Part shown: positions 33,297-42,465 of the stretch, piece after piece | How the letters are laid out: every line of letters begins with the position of its first letter | How positions within the stretch are numbered: the first letter of the stretch is position 1 | Source of the DNA: Parafannyhessea umbonata | GTDB taxonomy: Bacteria; Actinomycetota; Coriobacteriia; Coriobacteriales; Atopobiaceae | Assembly (NCBI RefSeq): GCF_900111255.1 | Contig: NZ_FOGP01000005.1 | Location: 62,001 to 126,000, forward strand | Reading direction: 5' to 3' | DNA: 64,000 bases | The notes under the pieces: generated by a model | What the model saw: only the letters and a program-made list of their open reading frames with translations | Databases searched by the model: none | Told to the model about the DNA's origin: nothing | Made by a program: the position numbers and the translations under genes

Positions 33297-34758
33297 GGGG
33301 TGCAACCTCCTTGGTGTTGCCGGCTAGGTAGCGGGAGGCCCCGCCCTTTTTGGTGACCATCGCAAAGGGGATGTCGGGGTGCTCCTGCGAGATGATCTGC
33401 ATGATGCGCGGGCAGCAGAAGCCGCCCTGGCAGCGTCCCATGGTTGCCCCGGTGCGGCGCTTGACCGCATCGACCGAGCGGGCGCCGCGTCGGCACGCTT
33501 CGCGAATCTGCCCCTCGCTCACGAGGCAGCAGCGACAAACGATGTTGCCGTAGCTTGGGTCGCGCGCGATGAGCTCGTTCCATTCCTCCGGCGAGATGCA
33601 GTTTAGGTTGACGTAGCCTCGCCTGCGAGGCTGAAAGTCCGGGCGGGGCCCGCGGGCCCGCCCCATGCGCGCGAGGGCCCGGAGCACCTCAGACGCGACC
33701 ATGCGGCCGATTGCGGGACACGCCGTGAGGCCCGGGCTCTCGATGCCCGCGCAGTCCACGAAGCCCGGGGCCTCGGGCAGCTCGCCGATCGCGAAGTCAT
33801 GCTCCGGACGGTGGGCGCGCAGGCCCGAGAAGGACGCGATGACTTCGCGAAACGGGATGTCCCGCACCCCGAGAGCGCTCCTGCACCTTACGGCTCCAAG
33901 GCCCGCGGCGGTGGTCTGGGTGCCTTCGCGGTCGTCGACGTCGTCCGCGGTTGGTCCGACCAGCAGGTTGCCGTGGACGGTGGGCGTGACGAGCACACCC
34001 TTGCCCATCTTGGTGGGAAGCGTGAAGACCGTGTGGCGCACGTGACTACCGGCAGAGGTGTCGAGAAGTTCGTACTCCCCGCGCCGAGGCACGATCACCA
34101 TTCGGTGGGGGCTCACCATGTTGTGGATCTGGTCGGCGTAGACGCCGGCGGCGTTCACGACGCAGCGGGAGCGCACGACGCCTCCGCCGGCGTGGACCAG
34201 CCAGAGCCCTCCCTCCCGCTCGACGGACTCCACGCGCGACCCGAAGGAGAAGCCGACGCCGTTTTGGCGGGCGTTTTCGAAGAGCGCGATGACGAGCCCA
34301 AAGGGGTCGCAGATGCCGGCCGTGGGCGCCCACAGGGCGCACGTGGCGGCATCGGACACGTTGGGTTCCATGCGACGGAGCTCATCCTTCTCGACCACGC
34401 GAAGGCCGGGCACGCCGTTTGAGCGGCCGCGCTCCAAAAGCGCCTCGAGGGCGGGGCGCTGGTCCTCGCACGTGCACACGACGAGAGAGCCTACGGGCAT
34501 GAAGGCGAAGTCGAGCTCTTGGGCGAGCCCTGGGAAGAGGGCGTTTCCCTCGACGTTGAGGCGGGCCATGAGGGTCCCGGGATGGGCGTCGAACCCAGCG
34601 TGGACGATGGCGCTGTTGGCCTTGGAGGTGCCGCAGCCGACGTCGTCGGCCGCCTCTAGCACCAGATAGCGCCCGTCCGTTCGGGAGAGCTCGCGCGCGG
34701 CGGCGCAGCCGCTTGCCCCGGCGCCAACAATGACGCAGTCCCAAATGACGTCCTCCAT
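33289..34758 (-). CDS. GlpA-like FAD dehydrogenase with BFD-type Fe-S domain
   Basis: 489 residues. DAO/glycerol-3-phosphate dehydrogenase fold (about 1-365; VIVGAGASGCAAARELSR, GTSKANSAIVHAGFD, NAAGVYADQI) fused to a C-terminal BFD-like [2Fe-2S] domain (about 395-460) with CRCC and CQGGFCCPR. Probably oxidises glycerol-3-phosphate or a related 2-hydroxyacid anaerobically together with the following two genes. No glycerol kinase or facilitator gene is adjacent, so the substrate is inferred. Start ATG 34758 with ggaggtgct. A palindrome lies 25 bases upstream. Confidence 0.88.
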   Translation of the reverse strand: MEDVIWDCVIVGAGASGCAAARELSRTDGRYLVLEAADDVGCGTSKANSAIVHAGFDAHPGTLMARLNVEGNALFPGLAQELDFAFMPVGSLVVCTCEDQRPALEALLERGRSNGVPGLRVVEKDELRRMEPNVSDAATCALWAPTAGICDPFGLVIALFENARQNGVGFSFGSRVESVEREGGLWLVHAGGGVVRSRCVVNAAGVYADQIHNMVSPHRMVIVPRRGEYELLDTSAGSHVRHTVFTLPTKMGKGVLVTPTVHGNLLVGPTADDVDDREGTQTTAAGLGAVRCRSALGVRDIPFREVIASFSGLRAHRPEHDFAIGELPEAPGFVDCAGIESPGLTACPAIGRMVASEVLRALARMGRARGPRPDFQPRRRGYVNLNCISPEEWNELIARDPSYGNIVCRCCLVSEGQIREACRRGARSVDAVKRRTGATMGRCQGGFCCPRIMQIISQEHPDIPFAMVTKKGGASRYLAGNTKEVAPHG

Positions 34759-34782
34759 AGCACCTCCGTGGCGGGCCGCCCA

Positions 34783-34817
34783 GCGATAGCGTGACTATCG
34801 CACGTAAGACCATCATA
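34783..34817 (-). promoter_or_regulatory. Palindrome and -10 box upstream of the glpA-like operon
   Basis: GCGATAG-cgtga-CTATCGC at 34783-34801 is a perfect 7-bp inverted repeat with a 5-base centre. Just upstream on the minus strand is TATGAT (34817-34812), a good -10 box without a clear -35. The palindrome therefore sits at or just after the expected transcription start, a repressor-type position. Confidence 0.5.
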
Positions 34818-34905
34818 GCGAGCCGCACCGAGGCACCGGTCCCAGGGGCGGCGGATGGCCCGGATGCGGGCGTAGGTGCGCGCCCGGCGCGAGGCGCCAA
34901 GGTCA

Positions 34906-36792
34906 CTAGCTGGCGAACTGGCTTCGGTACAGCTTCGCGTAGAAGCCGCCCCTCGATAGGAGCTCCTCGTGCGTGCCGCTTTCGATCAGCCGTCCGTCGC
35001 GCATGGCCAGGATGCAGTCAGCACCCTTGATGGTCGAGAGCCTGTGGGCGACGACCAGGGAGGTGCGACCCTCCATCATGCGGTCGAACGCATCCTGAAC
35101 CTGCAGCTCGGTGCGCGTGTCGATGGAGCTCGTGGCCTCGTCGAGCAGCAGCACCGCCGGATCGGTCAGCATGACGCGGGCGATGCAGAGAAGCTGCCTC
35201 TGACCCTGCGACAGGCTTCCACCATCCTCCCCCACGACGGTGTCGTAGCCCTGGGGGAGCTGCATGATGAACTTGTGCGCGTGGGCGCGGCGGGCCGCCT
35301 GCTCGATCTGCTGGCGCGTGGCGCCGGGGCGGCCGTACGAGATGTTCTGGGCGACGGTGCCCTCGAAGAGCCAGCTCTCCTGAAGCACCATGCCAAAGGC
35401 CGAGCGCAGCGTTTCCTTGGTCATGGTGGCGGTGTCTCGCCCGTCAAGCAGGATCCGGCCCGCATCGAGCTCGTAGAAGCGCAGCAGGAGATTTATGAGC
35501 GTGGTCTTGCCGCAGCCCGTGGGACCGACAAGCGCGAAGCGCTTGCCAGCCGGGATGTGCAGGCTGAGGCCTGTGATGAGCGGATGGTCGGGTGCGTACG
35601 AGAAGGACACGCTCTCGAAGTCGATGCGTCCCTCGAAGCGCTCGGGGCAGGCGGAGGCCGCATCCGCAGGGGGCGTCTCGGGCGCGCGGAGGACGTCCTT
35701 CTCGTCCTCTGCGTCCAGCAGCGCGAGGACCCTTCGGGCGGAGGCGAAGGCCGTCTGGACCTGCGTCACGACCGACGAGATCTCGTTGAAGGGCTTCATG
35801 TACTGGTTGGCGTAGCTCAGGAAGCTTTGGACCTGGCCCACCGTGAGCGCGGACGGCCAGGAGCTGATGACGCAGGTGAAGCCCAAGAGCGCGACGGCAG
35901 CGTAGATGACGTTGTTCACTAGGCGCGTCGAGGGGTTGGTGAGTGAGCTCACGAACTGAGCGCGCTCACCTCTTGCGTACAGGCGCTGGTTTATCTGGGA
36001 GAAGCGCTCGCACTCCGAAGTGGAGCGGGCGAAGGCGCTCACGAGCTTCTGGTTGGTGATGGTCTCCTCCGCGAAGCCGCCGAGCTCGCCCTGGATGGCC
36101 TGCTGCCGCGCGAAGGACTTGGCCGAGAGGCGCGCGATCAGGGCGGCCGCACCGACCGAGAGTGGCGTGAGCACGATCACGAGGGCCGCGACGGGCAACG
36201 AGATGGACAGCATGAACGCGAGCGTCACGACGATGGCGACGATGCCGTTGAAGAGCTGGTTGAAGCCCTGCAGGAGGCCGTCTCCCAGCTGGTCGACATC
36301 GTTCACGACACGCGAGAGCAGATCGCCGTGCGCATGAGAGTCGACGAACGACAGCGGAAGACGCTCGAACTTAGAGAAGGCGCAGGTCCTGAGGTCGCGC
36401 ACCGTCTCGTAGCTCAGGCGGTTGGTGCAGTAGCCCGCCGCCCACTGAAGGGCGGCCGCGAGAGCGACGGTGAGCGCGAGCCGCTGGAGGGTCAACGTGA
36501 GGGCGGCAAAGCCGACGCTGCCGGGCGCCACCAGGCAGTCGATGGCACGGCCGGTAAGGATGGGGACGTAAAGCTGCAGCACGACCGAGACGGTCGCCGC
36601 CACGAACGATATGGAGAGCGAGACGATGTGCGGACGGACGAACGAGAGCATGCGGAGAAGGACCTGTCCGACGGAGTAGGAGCTCGCCTCGAGCTCAGGC
36701 GAGGCGCTGCCGCGAGGTCCCTTGCCCGAGCCGCCACGTACGGTAGCCATGGCAGCGGAGGCGCTGCCGCCGCCGGTGTAGGGATTGGGCAT
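34906..36792 (-). CDS. ABC exporter half-transporter (type IV), subunit with LSQGQ signature
   Basis: 628 residues: six-helix membrane domain (about 45-345) and nucleotide-binding domain (about 385-628). Walker A GPTGCGKTT, Q-loop LQESWLF, signature LSQGQRQ (non-canonical LSGGQ), Walker B VLLLDEATSSID with the catalytic Glu intact, and H-loop VAHRLST. An N-terminal Gly/Ser-rich tail of about 40 residues precedes the membrane part. It starts directly after the partner's stop (TAGATG), with ggaggtggcctag upstream. Together they form a heterodimeric multidrug/lipid-type exporter. Confidence 0.93.
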   Translation of the reverse strand: MPNPYTGGGSASAAMATVRGGSGKGPRGSASPELEASSYSVGQVLLRMLSFVRPHIVSLSISFVAATVSVVLQLYVPILTGRAIDCLVAPGSVGFAALTLTLQRLALTVALAAALQWAAGYCTNRLSYETVRDLRTCAFSKFERLPLSFVDSHAHGDLLSRVVNDVDQLGDGLLQGFNQLFNGIVAIVVTLAFMLSISLPVAALVIVLTPLSVGAAALIARLSAKSFARQQAIQGELGGFAEETITNQKLVSAFARSTSECERFSQINQRLYARGERAQFVSSLTNPSTRLVNNVIYAAVALLGFTCVISSWPSALTVGQVQSFLSYANQYMKPFNEISSVVTQVQTAFASARRVLALLDAEDEKDVLRAPETPPADAASACPERFEGRIDFESVSFSYAPDHPLITGLSLHIPAGKRFALVGPTGCGKTTLINLLLRFYELDAGRILLDGRDTATMTKETLRSAFGMVLQESWLFEGTVAQNISYGRPGATRQQIEQAARRAHAHKFIMQLPQGYDTVVGEDGGSLSQGQRQLLCIARVMLTDPAVLLLDEATSSIDTRTELQVQDAFDRMMEGRTSLVVAHRLSTIKGADCILAMRDGRLIESGTHEELLSRGGFYAKLYRSQFAS

Positions 36793-38529
36793 CTAGGCCA
36801 CCTCCCCTTCGGAGAGCTGCGACAGGCAGATCTCACGGTAGAGATCGCAGCTGCTGTAGAGCTCCCTATGCGTGCCGAGCCCGGCGACGTGGCCATGGTC
36901 CAGAACGAGTATCTCGTCGGCACCCATGACGGACGAGACGCGCTGCGAGATAACGATGCGGCTGAGGCCGGAAAGCGATCCGAGGGCCTCGCGCAGACGC
37001 GCGTCGGTCGCCAGGTCGAGGGCCGAGGCGGAGTCGTCGAGTATCAGCAGGCGCGGGCTTCCGACGAGCGCGCGGGCGATGGTGAGCCTCTGCCTCTGGC
37101 CGCCCGAGAAGTTCTTTCCACCGGCCTCGACAGGGGCGTCGAGCGCACCTTCCTTGGCGAGGACGAAGTCCGCAGCCTGGGCACGCTCGAGGGCCTCCAT
37201 AAGCGCGGATTCGTCGGCATCGGGGCACCTCCAGCTGAGGTTCGAGCGTATGGTGCCGGAAAGGAGGCTCGCCTGCTGGGGCACGATGGCGACCGCGCGG
37301 CGCAGCGAACCGAAGCTGAGCGTTCGGACGTCGTGACCGAAGACGCGAACCGTCCCGGCGCCCGCGTCGTACAGACGTACCACGAGATTAGCGAGCGTTG
37401 ACTTGCCCGAGCCCGTTCCGCCGATGATGCCAAGCGTTTCTCCCTGGCCAAGCGAGAGGCTCACGCCGCTGATGGCCGGCTCGCGCGCGCCCTCGTACCA
37501 GAACGACACGTCCGCGAGCTCCAGGGCGGGGACGGCGGCGTCGGTTGCGTCTGCGTCGAGCTCCTCGGATCCGGGCACGAGCGAGGCGGGGCACGACAGC
37601 ACCTCACCCACGCGCTGCGCCGAGGCGGCCCCACGCGTGAACACAACGACGAGGTTCGCGACGAATACGACGGAGAGAAGGGCCTGGCCCATGTAGTTCA
37701 CGAATGCGATGACCTGGCCCTGCGTGAGCTCGCCCTCGAAGACGCGCTGGCCGCTCGCCCAAAGAATCGCTACGACGCCGAGGTTCATGATCAGAAGCGT
37801 CGAGGGGTTGAGTACGGCAGAGAGCCTGCCGACCGAGATGGCGGTGTCGGCCTGCGCAAACGCGGCCTCGCGGAAGCGCTTGCGCTCGGCGTCGCCTCGC
37901 CTGAACGCGCGGATGACGCGCGCACCCGAGAGCGCCTCGCGGCACACGAGCGACACCCGGTCGAGCCTCTGCTGCATGACGCGGAAGTACGGGACGGAGC
38001 GTGACATGACCAGCCAAAACACGAGCCCCACTACGGGGATGCACACGAAGAAGACCAGACCCAGTCCCACGTCGATGCAAAGCGCAGCGACCATCGAGCC
38101 GACGGCCAGAACCGGCCAGCGGACGAGCTGGCGAATGCCCAGGGCGATGGCGACCTGGATCTGGTTCACGTCGTTGGTGAGCCGCGTCACGAGCGACGGC
38201 GTCGAGATGCGGTCGACGTCAGCGGCCGAAAGCGACATGGCCTTCTGGTACAGCGCATCGCGAAGGTCGGTGCCGACCCCCTGCGCCACGAGGGCCGCCA
38301 TCTTCTGGCAGACCAGCGTGAAGCAGTAGCCGACGATGGCCAGGCCCATGAGGAGAAGGGCGTAGCGCAGCACGACCGAGGAGTCATGCGCCGCGACGCC
38401 CTGGTCGATCATGCGGGCAACGATGACGGGCGTCGCGAGGTCGAAGAAGACCTCGACGACCTTGGCACTGACCCCCAGTGCCAGTCGCACCCGATACGGA
38501 GCGACGAACCTTGAAAGCAACTCTCTCAC
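36793..38529 (-). CDS. ABC exporter half-transporter, subunit with degenerate Walker B
   Basis: 578 residues: membrane domain (about 10-310) and nucleotide-binding domain (about 340-575). Walker A GGTGSGKST, signature FSGGQRQR, and Walker B LLILDDSASALD, where Asp replaces the catalytic Glu. The H-loop reads ISQRVSS, with Gln in place of the usual His. This is the degenerate half expected in TM287/288- or LmrCD-type heterodimers. GTG 38529 is preferred, having tagga about 7 bases upstream; GTG 38535 would abut it. The partner gene follows with no gap. Confidence 0.92.
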   Translation of the reverse strand: MRELLSRFVAPYRVRLALGVSAKVVEVFFDLATPVIVARMIDQGVAAHDSSVVLRYALLLMGLAIVGYCFTLVCQKMAALVAQGVGTDLRDALYQKAMSLSAADVDRISTPSLVTRLTNDVNQIQVAIALGIRQLVRWPVLAVGSMVAALCIDVGLGLVFFVCIPVVGLVFWLVMSRSVPYFRVMQQRLDRVSLVCREALSGARVIRAFRRGDAERKRFREAAFAQADTAISVGRLSAVLNPSTLLIMNLGVVAILWASGQRVFEGELTQGQVIAFVNYMGQALLSVVFVANLVVVFTRGAASAQRVGEVLSCPASLVPGSEELDADATDAAVPALELADVSFWYEGAREPAISGVSLSLGQGETLGIIGGTGSGKSTLANLVVRLYDAGAGTVRVFGHDVRTLSFGSLRRAVAIVPQQASLLSGTIRSNLSWRCPDADESALMEALERAQAADFVLAKEGALDAPVEAGGKNFSGGQRQRLTIARALVGSPRLLILDDSASALDLATDARLREALGSLSGLSRIVISQRVSSVMGADEILVLDHGHVAGLGTHRELYSSCDLYREICLSQLSEGEVA

Positions 38530-38556
38530 GCGCACTTCCTAACGGGGGGGCCGTCC

Positions 38557-40383
38557 CTAGTCCAGACCAAGCCTCTCCGCGAGCTCGAGCCACTCGTTCT
38601 CGAGCTCGTCGATCTCGGACAGCACGTCGTCGATCTTCTTCTGCTGGTCCAAGAGGCCAGCGTAGTCTGAGGGGTCCATGGCAGACATCTCGGCCCGCAG
38701 TTGGTCGGGCTTGCCCGACAGCTTGTCGATGCGACGGGTGACCGAGTCGTAGCGCTTCTTGAGCTCGCGGCGCTCGGAGTTCGAGAGCGTCGGCTTTGCC
38801 CCGGAGTCGCCTGAGTCGGGCGCGCCGTCAGAGGCAACCATAGACCCGCGGGTTCCCGGAGTCGAATTCCTCTTTTGTATGGACTCATTCAAGAGTCTGA
38901 GATACTCGTCGGTACCTCCCGGAACGTGACGGATCTCGCCGTCGATGATGGCGAACTGGTCGTCCGTGACGCGCTCCATGAGATAGCGGTCGTGGCTCAC
39001 CAGGATGAGCGTGCCGGGCCATTCGTCCAGGAGGTCTTCAAGAACGGCGAGCATGTCGGTGTCCAGGTCGTTGCCGGGCTCGTCGAGAATAAGCACGTTG
39101 GGCTCGTCGAGAAGGACGCACAGTATCGAGAGGCGACGGCGCTGCCCGCCCGAAAGGTCCCTGATGAAGGTCGGGAACTCCCGACGAGAGAAGCCCAGTC
39201 GCTCCAGCAGCTGCTCCGCCGACTGCATCTTCCCGTCGATCATGTAATACTTTTTGTAGCTCGCGATGAGCTCCGACACACGCCAGTCGTCCTTCTCGTG
39301 AAGTTTGTCAAGGTGCTGCGAGAGGATGCCGAACTTTACCGATTTGCCGATCTTCACGTAGCCCTTGGTCGGAAGGAGCTTGCCGGTCATCGCCTTGAGC
39401 AGGGTCGACTTGCCCACGCCGTTGGCGCCGAGTATGCCGTAGCGGTCGCCGGGGCCGATGAGCCAGTTCACGTCGTGAACGACGTTCTTGCCCGGGTAGC
39501 CGACGCTGACGTTCTTGAACTCCATCACCTGCTTGCCCAGGCGGCTTACCGCAAGGCGCTTGAGCTCGATGGTGTCCCTCAGTGGCGGGTCACCCGCAAG
39601 GAGCTCCATGGCTGCGTCTATGCGGAACTTGGGCTTCGAGCTGCGAGCCTTGGCCCCATGCGCCAGCCAGTTGAGCTCCTTGCGCAGGGTGTTCTGGCGC
39701 TTCTCCTCCGCGACGGCCGCCTGGCGATCACGCTCGACGCGCTGTTGGATGTAGGCCGAGTAGCCGCCCTCGAAGGGGTCGATCTGCCCGTCGTGAACCT
39801 CCCACATGTGCTCGCAAACCTCGTCGAGGAACCAGCGGTCGTGCGTGACGACGAGAAGTGCGCCATGACCCGAGGGCCAGCGGCGCTTGAGATGGTTTGC
39901 GAGCCATGTGATGGCGTGAACGTCCAGGTGGTTGGTGGGCTCGTCCATTAGCAGGACGTCCCAGGTACCCGTGAGGACGCGCGCAAGGTCGACGCGGCGG
40001 CGCTGGCCTCCAGAGAGCTCGCCCACGGCCCCCCTCCAGTCGACGTCGCTCAGGAGCTCGTCGATGATCGAGCGCACACGCGGGTCGGACGCCCACACGT
40101 ACTCGGGGACGTCTCCCACGACCGCGTGTTCGACGCTCTCGTCGTCGGAAAGGGAGTCCTCCTGCGCCAGGACGCCGACCTCGATGCCGTTGCGGTAGGT
40201 GACGTCGCCGGAATCTGGCTGGATGCGCTTGGCGACAAGCTCGAGAAGGGTCGACTTTCCGTCGCCGTTCTTGCCGACTATGCCGATGCGCTGGCCCTCG
40301 TTGATGCCGATGGTCTGGTCAACGAGGACCGTCTTGCCGGGCCATTCGTGCGAGACGTGCTCGCAGCCTATGAGTATGCCCAC
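38557..40383 (-). CDS. ABC-F ATPase, Uup-like
   Basis: 608 residues, two ABC domains without membrane segments. First: [25 protein letters not shown]. Second: GANGVGKST, LSGGQRRR, LILDEPGNDLD. The second Walker B extension (NDLD rather than NHLD) and a C-terminal coiled coil (about 545-605) are Uup features; Gly replaces the usual Thr of DEPTNDLD. ABC-F proteins act on the ribosome; Uup has also been linked to DNA branch processing. GTG 40383 has aaggagtagagaga upstream. Last gene of the long minus-strand run, 5 bases after nfo. Confidence 0.88.
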   Translation of the reverse strand: MGILIGCEHVSHEWPGKTVLVDQTIGINEGQRIGIVGKNGDGKSTLLELVAKRIQPDSGDVTYRNGIEVGVLAQEDSLSDDESVEHAVVGDVPEYVWASDPRVRSIIDELLSDVDWRGAVGELSGGQRRRVDLARVLTGTWDVLLMDEPTNHLDVHAITWLANHLKRRWPSGHGALLVVTHDRWFLDEVCEHMWEVHDGQIDPFEGGYSAYIQQRVERDRQAAVAEEKRQNTLRKELNWLAHGAKARSSKPKFRIDAAMELLAGDPPLRDTIELKRLAVSRLGKQVMEFKNVSVGYPGKNVVHDVNWLIGPGDRYGILGANGVGKSTLLKAMTGKLLPTKGYVKIGKSVKFGILSQHLDKLHEKDDWRVSELIASYKKYYMIDGKMQSAEQLLERLGFSRREFPTFIRDLSGGQRRRLSILCVLLDEPNVLILDEPGNDLDTDMLAVLEDLLDEWPGTLILVSHDRYLMERVTDDQFAIIDGEIRHVPGGTDEYLRLLNESIQKRNSTPGTRGSMVASDGAPDSGDSGAKPTLSNSERRELKKRYDSVTRRIDKLSGKPDQLRAEMSAMDPSDYAGLLDQQKKIDDVLSEIDELENEWLELAERLGLD

Positions 40384-40388
40384 TCTCT

Positions 40389-41258
40389 CTACTCCTTTTC
40401 GCCTGTCGCGAGGGAGCGCAGCAGGGCGATTTCGTGCTTGTAGCCATCAAGATCGTTGGGCGTCTCTAGAACCATGGGAAGCCCCCTCAGGAGGGGGTGG
40501 TTCACGATGCGGGCGAAGGCACGCTCTCCCAGGCAACCCTCGCCGATGCGCTCGTGACGGTCCTTGCGCGCGCCCACGGCATTCTTCGAATCGTTCAGAT
40601 GTAGGGCCTTGAGCCGGTCAAGGCCGATGCAGCGGTCGAACTCCCCGAGCACACCGTCAAGGTCGGAGGCGATGTCGTAGCCGGCATCGCTCACGTGACA
40701 GGTGTCGAGGCACACGCCCACGAGCTCGTCGTGGTCCACGCCATCGATGATGCGCCTGATTTCCTCGAAGCTGCGTCCGACCTCGGTGCCCTTGCCCGCC
40801 ATGGTCTCCAGCAGGAGGAGGGTTGACTGGCCGGGGCGAAGCGCCTGGTTGATGCCATCGACGATGAGCTCGACCCCGCGGTCGACGCCCTGCTTCACGT
40901 GGCTGCCAGGGTGGAAGTTCAGGTAGTTGCCGGGCAGTGCCTCCATGCGCTCGAGGTCCTCCCTTAGGACGCGGCGGGCGAAGTCGCGGGTCTCCTCCTT
41001 GCTGGAGCAGAGGTTCATAGTGTAGGGGGCGTGAGCGACCAGCGTTCCGAAGCCCTCTCGCCCCAGCAGCGCGCGAAGCGCGGCCGCGTCGTCGGGATCT
41101 ATGGGTTTGGCGTTGCCCCCGCGGGGGTTGCGGGTGAAGAAGGCGAAGGTCGTCGCGCCTATCTCGAGCGCGGTTCTCCCCATCGCCTCAAGTCCCTTCG
41201 ATGTGGAAAGGTGGCAGCCCAGGGCAAGGTCCTCGCCCGAAAAGCTAGCGTGCTGCAT
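40389..41258 (-). CDS. nfo: Endonuclease IV (AP endonuclease family 2)
   Basis: 289 residues. Three-zinc AP endonuclease that cuts 5' to abasic sites in base excision repair. The metal-ligand blocks are all seen: HAPYTMNL, LNFHPGSH, LLLETMAGKG, GVCLDTCHVSDAGYD, HLNDSKN and RHERIGEG. Full length. ATG 41258 overlaps the end of coaBC by 14 bases and has gaggggg upstream; an earlier in-frame codon at 41354 lies within coaBC. Confidence 0.95.
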   Translation of the reverse strand: MQHASFSGEDLALGCHLSTSKGLEAMGRTALEIGATTFAFFTRNPRGGNAKPIDPDDAAALRALLGREGFGTLVAHAPYTMNLCSSKEETRDFARRVLREDLERMEALPGNYLNFHPGSHVKQGVDRGVELIVDGINQALRPGQSTLLLLETMAGKGTEVGRSFEEIRRIIDGVDHDELVGVCLDTCHVSDAGYDIASDLDGVLGEFDRCIGLDRLKALHLNDSKNAVGARKDRHERIGEGCLGERAFARIVNHPLLRGLPMVLETPNDLDGYKHEIALLRSLATGEKE

Positions 41259-42465
41259 GAGCGGAAGCCCCCTCGATAAGTGCAGAAACACGACCCAGAA
41301 GCTCCGAGGCGACATCGTCAAGCGGAAGCGTCTCCATTTGCTCGACGCCCTCATGCGTCACGAACGCCACCCGGTCGGTGTCCGACCCGAAGGTAGAGTC
41401 GGCACGCGAGACGTCGTTTGCGACGATCATGTCACAGCCCTTGCACTCGAGCTTGCGCTTGGCGTTAGCGAGAAGGTCGTTCGTCTCGGCGGCAAACCCG
41501 ACCACAACACGCGACCCCTTCAAGGCGGAAAGCGAGGCGAGGATGTCTGCGGTCTCGACGAGTTCGATGCTATCGAGGTGCACGTGGGATTTCTTGAGCT
41601 TGTAGTCAGCGGGGTGCGCGGGAGTGTAATCCGCGACGGCCGCCGCGCAGATGGCGGCATCGGCATCTGCGAACGCGGCAGTGGTCGCCTCGAGCATCTG
41701 CGCCGCACTCACGACGTCAACACGCTCGACGCCGGCAGGTGCTGCGAGGGAGGTGGGGCCGCTCACCAGCGTCACCTGGGCACCCAGCGAGGCGGCGACG
41801 CGGGCAATGGCGTATCCCATCTTGCCAGTGCTCGCGTTGGCTATGTAGCGAACCGGGTCGATGGCCTCGTGCGTGGGCCCCGCGGTCACAACGACCTTCC
41901 TCCCGCAAAGCACGCCGCCCTTGGAATCCGTCTGACGAGCCACATCCAGCAACGCAAGCGCTGCGGAGACGATGTCATCCACGGAGGCGAGCTTGCCCGC
42001 GCCGTCATAGCCACAGGCAAGGTGACCCTCGTCTGGCTGCACGAAGCGGATGCCGCGGGCGCGAAGCGTGGCAACATTGGCCTGCGTCGCCGGGTTCGCC
42101 CACATATGCCCGTTCATGGCGGGGGCCACCAGAACGGGGCAGTGCATTGCCAGAAGCGACGAGCTCACCAGGTCATCGGCGATTCCCGAAGCCATCTTCG
42201 CCATGACGTTCGCGGTGGCGGGGACCACGACCGCAAGGTCGGAGTCATCGGCCAGCGAGATGTGAGGAATCGGCGTCTCGCAGTCGTAGAGCGAGGTATA
42301 GACCTCATGATGCGTCAGGGCGGCAAAAGTGGTCGGGCCGACAAAGCGCGTGGCGTCGTCGGTCATGGCAACGACAACGTCGCAGCCGGACTTTTGGAGC
42401 CCGCGAAGCACCTCACAGGCCTTGTAGGCGGCTATGCCGCCGCAAACGAAGAGGGAGGTCCTCAT
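41245..42465 (-). CDS. coaBC: Bifunctional phosphopantothenoylcysteine decarboxylase / phosphopantothenate-cysteine ligase
   Basis: 406 residues. CoaC half (1-190): flavin site GGIAAYKACEVLRGL with the catalytic His region, VPATANVMAK, and PAMNGHMWANP. CoaB half (195-400): VVVTAGPTHEAIDPVRYIANASTGKMG and the NDVSRADSTFGSD end. These are two consecutive steps of coenzyme A synthesis. ATG 42465 overlaps the previous stop (TAATG). Confidence 0.96.
   Translation of the reverse strand: MRTSLFVCGGIAAYKACEVLRGLQKSGCDVVVAMTDDATRFVGPTTFAALTHHEVYTSLYDCETPIPHISLADDSDLAVVVPATANVMAKMASGIADDLVSSSLLAMHCPVLVAPAMNGHMWANPATQANVATLRARGIRFVQPDEGHLACGYDGAGKLASVDDIVSAALALLDVARQTDSKGGVLCGRKVVVTAGPTHEAIDPVRYIANASTGKMGYAIARVAASLGAQVTLVSGPTSLAAPAGVERVDVVSAAQMLEATTAAFADADAAICAAAVADYTPAHPADYKLKKSHVHLDSIELVETADILASLSALKGSRVVVGFAAETNDLLANAKRKLECKGCDMIVANDVSRADSTFGSDTDRVAFVTHEGVEQMETLPLDDVASELLGRVSALIEGASAHAAR

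Noticed and set aside
34906-38529. The two ABC genes as a lantibiotic or siderophore system
   Set aside because: No peptide precursor, peptidase domain or siderophore gene is nearby; only a general exporter call is supportable.
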